NCBI GenBank assembly: GCA_918807975.1
Contig: OU964931.1
Location: 10,054,251-10,118,250 of the forward strand
Length of the DNA stretch: 64,000 bases
Reading direction: 5' to 3'
From: Aplidium turbinatum
Taxonomy: Eukaryota > Chordata > Ascidiacea > Aplousobranchia > Polyclinidae
Part shown: positions 58,877 to 64,000 of the stretch, in pieces
How positions within the stretch are numbered: the first letter of the stretch is position 1
How the letters are laid out: every line of letters begins with the position of its first letter
Translations under genes and position numbers: made by a program
Notes under the pieces: generated by a model
Database searches by the model: none
Told to the model about the DNA's origin: nothing
The model's input: the letters and a program-made list of their open reading frames with translations, nothing else

Positions 58877-59814
58877 TATTCGGTGAGTCCGATTCGGTGA
58901 GTCCGATTCGGTGAGAGCCTTTTTCGGTGAGAGCCTTTTTCGGTGAGAGCCCTATTCGGTGATTTTTTTGAATTTTTTTTTGAAAATTATCGGGTACCGT
59001 AGCCTAATTAAAACCCTTAACCCCAAACCCCCTAACCCAAAAACCCAAACCCCCAAAAAACCCCAAACCCCCAAAAAACCCCAAACCCCCAAAAAACCTC
59101 AAACCCCCAAAAAACCCCAAACCCCCAAAAAACCCCAAACCCCCAAAAAACCCCAAACCCCCAAAACCCCAAACCCCCAAAACACCCCAAAACCCCCAAA
59201 CCAAAAACCCCAAAAAACCCCAAAATCCCCCAAACCCCCAAAAACCCCAAACCCAAAAACCCCAACCCCCAAAACCCCCTAACCGCAAACCCCAACCCCC
59301 AAAAACCCCTAAAACCCCCAACCCCAAAAACCCCCAACCCCAAAAACCCTCAACCCCAAACCCCCAACCCCAAAAACCCTCAACCCCAAACCCCCAACCC
59401 CAAAAACCCCCAAACCCCAAAAACTCCCATACCCCCTAACCCCAAAAACCCCCAACCCCAAAAACCCCCAAACCCCTAACCCCTATCCCCTAACCCCTAT
59501 CCCCTAACCCCTATCCCCTAACCCCTATCCCCTAACCCCTATCCCCTAACCCCTATCCCCTAACCCCTATCCCCTAACCCCTATCCCCTAACCCCTATCC
59601 CCTAACCCCTATCCCCTAACCCCTATCCCCTAACCCCTATCCCCTATCCCCTAACCCCTATCCCCTAACCCTATAACGGCAATGATAATTAGGCTACGGC
59701 GCGCAATAATTTAAAAAAAAAAACTCACCGAATAGGGCTCTCACCGAAAAAGGCTCTCACCGAAAAAGGCTCTCACCGAATCGGACTCACCGAATCGGGC
59801 CATTCCGGGGGAAC
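58877..59814. mobile_element. Inverted-repeat element with telomere-like satellite core, inserted in LINE
   Basis: A 938-bp insert is flanked by CTAC (58873-58876 and 59815-59818). Removing it with one CTAC restores an uninterrupted LINE reading VTVADPGSPIAKSDH. Both ends carry ~130-bp inverted repeats built from iterations of TTCGGTGAG(TCCGA or AGCCTTT), then a T-rich stretch and CGTAGCCTAATTA. Between them lies the C-rich array at 59013-59672. No protein is encoded. I know no described family with this structure. Confidence 0.85.
59013..59672 (+). repeat. Telomere-like C-rich satellite
   Basis: Two zones. 59013-59478 is an irregular mixture of C4-5 and A3-6 blocks (CCCCAAAAAACCCC, CCCCAAACC, CCCCTAACC). 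59479-59672 is a regular 14-bp array CCCCTAACCCCTAT repeated about 13 times. All C is on the plus strand, so the minus strand is G-rich and should form G-quadruplexes. Long low-complexity frames here (Pro/Lys/Thr or Gly/Phe/Trp) are artefacts. Confidence 0.95.
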
Positions 59815-59818
59815 CTAC

Positions 59819-60574
59819 AGTAACATTTGAAATTAGGCCAATTTGATTTGTCATAACCAGGTCAATTAAACTTGGTGTAGTTCCGACTCGTATCCGTGTT
59901 GGTTGTTCGACATGTTGATCAAGGTATGCATTCCTAGAGGCTTCCAAAAATAAATTGGCTGGGTGGGTCACAGCTTTGGTACAGATTGGCACAGACCAGT
60001 CAATCTCAGGAAAATTCCAATCTCCAACAAGTAAAATATCATTGTTTTTTGATCCTAGGTTATACAATAAGTTGTTTAAGTTCTGATTGTGAGCATCACT
60101 ACTATTTGGACTTCTATAGACAATTCCAATCACTACATTTACTCCAAAATTATCTTTTATTTCAATGAACAATGCATCAGGAAGATGCCAGCAAGGATCT
60201 CGCCATTCAGCTGCTTTTAAACTTTTATGTGTATAGATGCATACTCCTCTACCAGTGTCATCAAGTTTGCAAAAGATATCAAATCCTGGTATTTCCAGTT
60301 CTTGTTGTGTAAGACAGAATTGAAAATTTTTTGGTTTTATTTCTACCAGAGCAATTATATCAGCTTTGGAGGTGATAATTCTAGCAAGGAGTTCATCTTT
60401 CTTATTTGTCAAAGTGTCCATATTTGTGTACAGGACTATGGAGTGTGTTTTATCCATAAACTTTATTTTCCTACTTTTACCACTTTCATTCCCCTTATTT
60501 TCCAAGATAGTTTTTCCTCGTCGCTTGTGCAAGCATCTCTTTTGGCATTTCTTTCTTGTATCAGTTTTTTCCAA
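59819..60574 (-). pseudogene. LINE ORF2, APE-type endonuclease (N-terminal part)
   Basis: The open frame carries HSIVLYTNMDTLTNKKDEL, ADIIALVEIKPKN (catalytic Glu region), GRGVCIYTHKSL, VVIGIVYRSPNSS, ILLVGDWNFPEIDW (GD.N motif) and TTPSLIDLVMTNQ. It stops at the satellite element; the missing SDH motif lies on its far side at ~58850. The domain nicks target DNA in active LINEs. Confidence 0.9.
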
Positions 60575-60686
60575 AGCATCCTCTCTTGTTTTGTCCGATC
60601 CACATTGAATTGAAACTTTTTTGATTCACTGATTTTATATCCATTTTTTAGTAACTTATGTTTGTCATCCAGTGATTGCAGTGTGA

Positions 60687-60929
60687 CTAGTATTGGACGT
60701 GTCTCTCCCTCTTTTTTTTCCCCAACCTTTTGTTGTTAACCATACAAATCTTGTGTGAGATAACCTCTTCCACCGCAGCAGAAAGGTTGTCTCCTTCAGA
60801 CTCATGCCGCTGTGATTCAGTTTCATATGTTGATTCACCGACCCCAAAAACCACTACATTGAGTTGCCTTCTTTGCTTGTCCATATCTTCCTGAACATCC
60901 AGCTTTAGCTTTTGCATTTCATCATGCAA
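60687..60929 (-). pseudogene. LINE ORF1, C-terminal part
   Basis: The frame includes MQKLKLDVQEDMDKQRRQLN (coiled coil), VVVFGVGESTYETESQRHES and EEVISHKICMVNNKRLGKK. The order of coiled coil followed by 'R..N.V.FG..E' matches ORF1 proteins of CR1/L2-like LINEs that have an RRM-like domain. It is split from the PHD part and from ORF2 by frame changes. Confidence 0.75.
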
Positions 60930-60997
60930 TTCAACAACTTGAGAGTTTTTTTCACAGGGTTTTTCTTCAACAGTTTCTATCAGCGAATATAGCTTGG

Positions 60998-61294
60998 TTA
61001 GCCTACTTCACATTCTAGCAATTCTATTTTTTGTCTCTGCTCCTGTTGAATGTTCATAATGATGGTTATATGATCCATAATCTTTTTTGAACCTCTCTGG
61101 CATCCAGGACATAACCATTGTATGACCCCATTGCTACCAGTTGCACTGCTGCTGTGACTTGACAAAATTTGCAATGCATTTTTTGTCAAGCTCACACATT
61201 TAGCATGAAACCAACAGTCACAAATGTCACAAGCAATTCCATCCACTGTAACTTTTTTACTGCATTTCGGGCAACTTTCTTTTTCTTTATTCAT
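60998..61294 (-). pseudogene. LINE ORF1, PHD-like zinc finger
   Basis: 98 residues from MNKEKESCPKCSKKV. Spaced metal ligands: CPKC, CDICDCWFHAKC and WLCPGC, in a C4-H-C3-like PHD arrangement. An acidic/Gln-rich coiled stretch (NIQQEQRQKIELLECEVG) follows. PHD-type ORF1 proteins are known from CR1-like LINEs, where they bind nucleic acid. Confidence 0.88.
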
Positions 61295-61300
61295 TTTCTT

Positions 61301-61656
61301 TATTCAAACACTTAGACAATTTCAATGATTCAATTACAAAACCAATTTGAAATCTTATTCAAATAACTACTTATTCAAATAAACAATCTTAACCTTATTC
61401 AAATAGAATGGTTCCAAGCAAGCAAGAAATAGAATGGTTCCAACCAGAATGGTTAAAGCAATAATGGTTCCAATGAATTGTAATATATACGAATCGAATA
61501 ATCAAGCTAAGGATGGTCCAACGCAAAGAAATTATCATCGTTTATATTTGATTACTTTATTCTTGAAAGCTGTTTGATGTAGCATTTAATATCACAAGTT
61601 AAGTGACTAAAAATCTTAATTTGAAGTACTCTGTGAAGTATTCCATTTCACCAAGA
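61301..61656. other. Gap between LINE 5' end and HMA gene
   Basis: Contains short repeats of TTATTCAAAT and AGAATGGTTCCAA words (61350-61480), perhaps LINE 5' sequence. The promoter of the HMA gene, if 61657 is its start, would lie here. Confidence 0.35.
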
Positions 61657-62892
61657 ATGGCAGTACTGAGCAAAGTTTTCATTGAAGGCATGACAGATGG
61701 CTCATGTGTGGAAGCCATCGAACATGAACTTGCACAAAAAGATGGAATTCTTAATGCAAATGTAAGTGAAATTAAATAACAATAATGATTGATTTTGTAC
61801 CCATCACGACAACATACAACACACCGCAATCATAGTTCTTTTAAATGTTGCTTAGATGTTTTCACCACTCAGCCACACAGCTGACAATAAATTAGTTCCA
61901 TGGTACTACTACGGTACTTTAAAAAGTGTAATGAGCAACTTTATGTGTCGGCTGCGTAGCCAAGTGGTGAGAACGTCCGCGCGACGTTCGAAAGGACGTG
62001 GGTTCGACACCGTTCAAGAGCATGCGGCTGTCTAGGCAAAGACACTTAATGGCATGCCAAAATAAGGAGAGCAGCTGACTCAAAGACTATATGTCACTTC
62101 GCTGTTTCCGGTCGTCTGTTGTGTCGCATCTGTGATCGCAGTGTACTGTGTGTTATCGCAATGGGCGCAAATAAAACACGATTATTATTATTATTATTTA
62201 TGCTGAGATTGAACCAGTTAGATTGGTAAGACTATAAATCAGTACGTTATTTCATGAAATTTGTTATTCTTAATGAATTGCCTTGTTTTGAGCATATTTT
62301 GATCATACTCTGATGTGGGCTTATGAAAGTTTAAATAATGATTAATTTTGTGTATGGTATATATTTATCTTAAATTTTACATGATAAATATCAATTATAT
62401 ATTCAACCTTCTTTAATACCATGACTTGTATAAATCACATGTTAGTAATAACACAACTTCAAAATTCCTTGACCATGAAAATAATATTAATCTTTAACAT
62501 ATGAAGTATTTGTTATCTGTGTGAAGAATATTTATTTCATAGATAAAAAGCTATTCTCAAGAACAGAAAGACATATTATATACTGGCAGATATTGAAAAT
62601 GAATATAATAATGTATTTTATATCATTTTGTGAACTACAGTATGAAATGCAGTATATGTGTGGCTAAACACATGTAAATTTTGATGTTTTGATGAAGATT
62701 TAACACAAGCTATAGTAGTTTCTATATAAATTGATGACTACAAATGAGCTTTGCACTAAACAGCAAATATCATTTTTTGTCAGGTGGATTTACAAAGTAA
62801 CACAGGACTTGTTTCATATGAAAGTGATGTAGTCAAAAGCGATGATATTCTAGAAATTATTCAAAATATGGGGTATGGCACAAAGCTTTTGG
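61657..62892 (+). CDS. Heavy-metal-associated (HMA) domain protein, 5' part, ATP7-like
   Basis: Two exons (61657-61761 and 62784-62892) form one HMA fold. Exon 1 is MAVLSKVFIEGMTDGSCVEA ... DGILNAN, ending at donor AAT|GTAAGT. Exon 2, after TTTTTTGTCAG, is VDLQSNTGLVSYESDVVKSD ... IIQNMGYGTKLL, ending at donor GG|GTAAGC (phase 1). HMA domains bind Cu(I) through GMTCxxC in copper ATPases (ATP7), ATOX1 and CCS. Here the motif is GMTDGSC: the first cysteine is aspartate. The exon structure and continued splicing suggest a multi-exon protein such as a copper ATPase running past 64000. The ATG at 61657 is assumed; an upstream exon is possible. Confidence 0.8.
61945..62210 (+). mobile_element. tRNA-derived SINE, family 2, in HMA gene intron
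   Basis: The head has a Pol III A box (TAGCCAAGTGGTGAGAACG) and B box (GGTTCGACACC), with an intervening GGACG-type arm like a tRNA with a long variable loop. The body is unrelated to family 1. It ends AATAAAACACG followed by (ATT)n. Same orientation as the gene. Confidence 0.85.
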
Positions 62893-62956
62893 GTAAGCTT
62901 TGCATGCGATAATAATTATTGCACTGATAACTGGTTTCAAACGGCTGCATTAGATT

Positions 62957-64000
62957 TTGCAGGCTCAACACTTTGTTTTTGTTGACCTGGAAACGGCTTT
63001 TGATTGCGTGCGAAGAAAAGTGTTATCTGTTATAGTGGGCTATGTGATATGTCGTTATTGAAGAGTGGTTAATCAAAGTTGTACGTTGTATAATTTGCCG
63101 ATATGTGTCTGCGGAGCGGTAGAACAAACAAGCAACACATACTCCACGAATGTTCCATCTTACGGCCCCCAAGTGGAATCACTGGTATTCGACTACTGGA
63201 CCCAACTACCGTATCTTGGCTGCACGAGGAGGCATTGCCAATCTAAGCTACTACATGTCAAACGAGAGAACAGAACAGATGGAGGTACTCTCCCGTGATT
63301 TTTGTTGTGGTTGTCCTTCGGAGATGTGGTATGTGGATGACTTTGTTGTTGCTGCTGAGCGTCTTGCTGAGTTGAATCAGAAATTCTTAGCATGGAAAGC
63401 TGGCCTTGAATCTTATAGGCCCACATCAATGTTAAGAAGACTAAGATCCTACACTCCTCAAGCTGTAAGAACCTCCAGTTCAAAGAAAGAGGGAATTTCC
63501 CATGTGGAGTGTGTCGGTGAGGCGTTGGAAGGAACTCTATTTACTGTGTTCATTGTAAGAAATGAATTCACCACAAGTGTTCAGGGGTTAGTGGCCCTCT
63601 AAGGGAAAATTCTAACAAATGCAAAAACTACCACGATGAAGCAACTGTAGTTTCGGAGCCAACTGCTGAAAAGGTTATATATAATTGGTGATTTAGAATT
63701 TGACGTGATGTCTTCCTTTTGCTATCTTGGTGACATGATTGGGCAATCAGTAGGCTGCTTGGATATAACCAGTGTAAAGGTGTAATTGGCCTGGAAATTT
63801 CCTTGAGCTCATCGCTACCATTCCAGACAGGAATATTCCCATTGGTAGCCACAGTCATGTGTAATATATGTGTGAGAAGTGTCCTGTTGTTCATGTGGAG
63901 TTGTATGCTAGTGAAACCTGACCCATCACTGTCCACTGTCGAAGAGCAAAATCAGCTATGTCGCAACGACAATGTCATGGTACAGTGGATTTGTTCCAAG
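62957..64000 (+). pseudogene. Decayed non-LTR reverse transcriptase (LINE 3), runs off the window
   Basis: Fragments in changing frames match a LINE reverse transcriptase. In order they are FVDLETAFDCVRRKVLSVI (~62975); EEWLIKVV (~63060); GCPSEMWYVDDFVVAAERLA (~63310), with the catalytic DD; FLAWKAGLES; a Cys-rich module reading FPCGVCR, then GVGRNSIYCVHCKKWIHHKC (~63490-63580); FCYLGDMIGQS (~63718); and CVRSVLLFMWSCMLVKPD (~63865). Many stops; dead. It lies downstream of HMA exon 2, probably inside the next intron. Confidence 0.8.

Larger units (their letters stand above)
56370..61300 (-). mobile_element. Nearly full-length LINE, CR1/Jockey-like with PHD-type ORF1
   Basis: Reading the minus strand there are: ORF1 with a PHD-like zinc finger and coiled coil; ORF2 with an APE endonuclease and reverse transcriptase; then a 3' untranslated region ending in an (ATT)n tail (AAT repeats at 56370-56390 on the plus strand). 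A 938-bp element interrupts the endonuclease at 58877-59814. Several frameshifts split ORF1 and ORF2, so this copy is inactive. A 5'-truncated sister copy lies at 1930-3300. Confidence 0.93.

Noticed and set aside
58959-59420. Long open frames rich in Pro/Lys/Thr (plus) and Gly/Phe/Trp (minus)
   Set aside because: They are translations of the C-rich telomere-like array in several frames. There is no start context or domain, so this is low-complexity artefact.
61945-62015. tRNA gene in the HMA gene intron
   Set aside because: The cloverleaf is not complete, and the sequence continues into a body with an (ATT)n tail, which fits a SINE.

Overview
This window looks like a compact invertebrate animal genome. 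It is AT-rich, introns are mostly 0.3-1.5 kb, and the genes are recognisable animal families: a transmembrane semaphorin, an eIF4E-binding protein and a heavy-metal-associated (HMA) domain. The rest is LINEs, tRNA-derived SINEs and cut-and-paste DNA transposons. An invertebrate deuterostome such as an ascidian is my best guess, but nothing here proves it. I saw no LTR retroelement, retrovirus-like or Polinton-like sequence, no rRNA or free-standing tRNA gene, and no CRISPR array.

Layout. 1-8.6 kb is repeats: a direct duplication with telomere-like motifs, a tRNA-derived SINE, a LINE 3' end split by a 1.0-kb long-inverted-repeat element with 9-bp target duplications, a decayed hAT element, and a second LINE split by a hAT-type MITE. 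8.8-22.1 kb, minus strand, is a class 1/6-type semaphorin (sema, PSI, one membrane span, about 530-residue cytoplasmic tail). Thirteen exons are assigned and all splice phases agree; the signal-peptide exon is not identified. 22-33 kb is mostly unrecognised non-coding DNA with one SINE and one hAT MITE. 34-40 kb holds two inverted, closely similar hAT copies and a second copy of the 9-bp-duplication element. 40.6-41.95 kb is a near-perfect 1.38-kb palindrome. 43.3-47.0 kb, plus strand, is a complete four-exon 4E-BP gene with eIF4E-binding, phosphorylation and TOS motifs. Its third intron contains a phase-compatible 626-base open exon that could give a 307-residue isoform without the TOS motif. 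49-54 kb is a nest of hAT-like elements and poly-G tracts. 56.4-61.3 kb, minus strand, is an almost full-length CR1/Jockey-like LINE, interrupted in its endonuclease domain by a 938-bp element whose inverted repeats enclose a telomere-like C-rich satellite. From 61.66 kb, plus strand, two exons make one HMA domain of a gene that runs off the right edge; a second type of SINE and a decayed third LINE lie in its introns.

The host genes are unrelated in function (axon guidance or cell signalling, translational control, copper/metal handling) and nothing suggests an operon. The main novelty is in the structure of the mobile elements and in the possible 4E-BP isoform.
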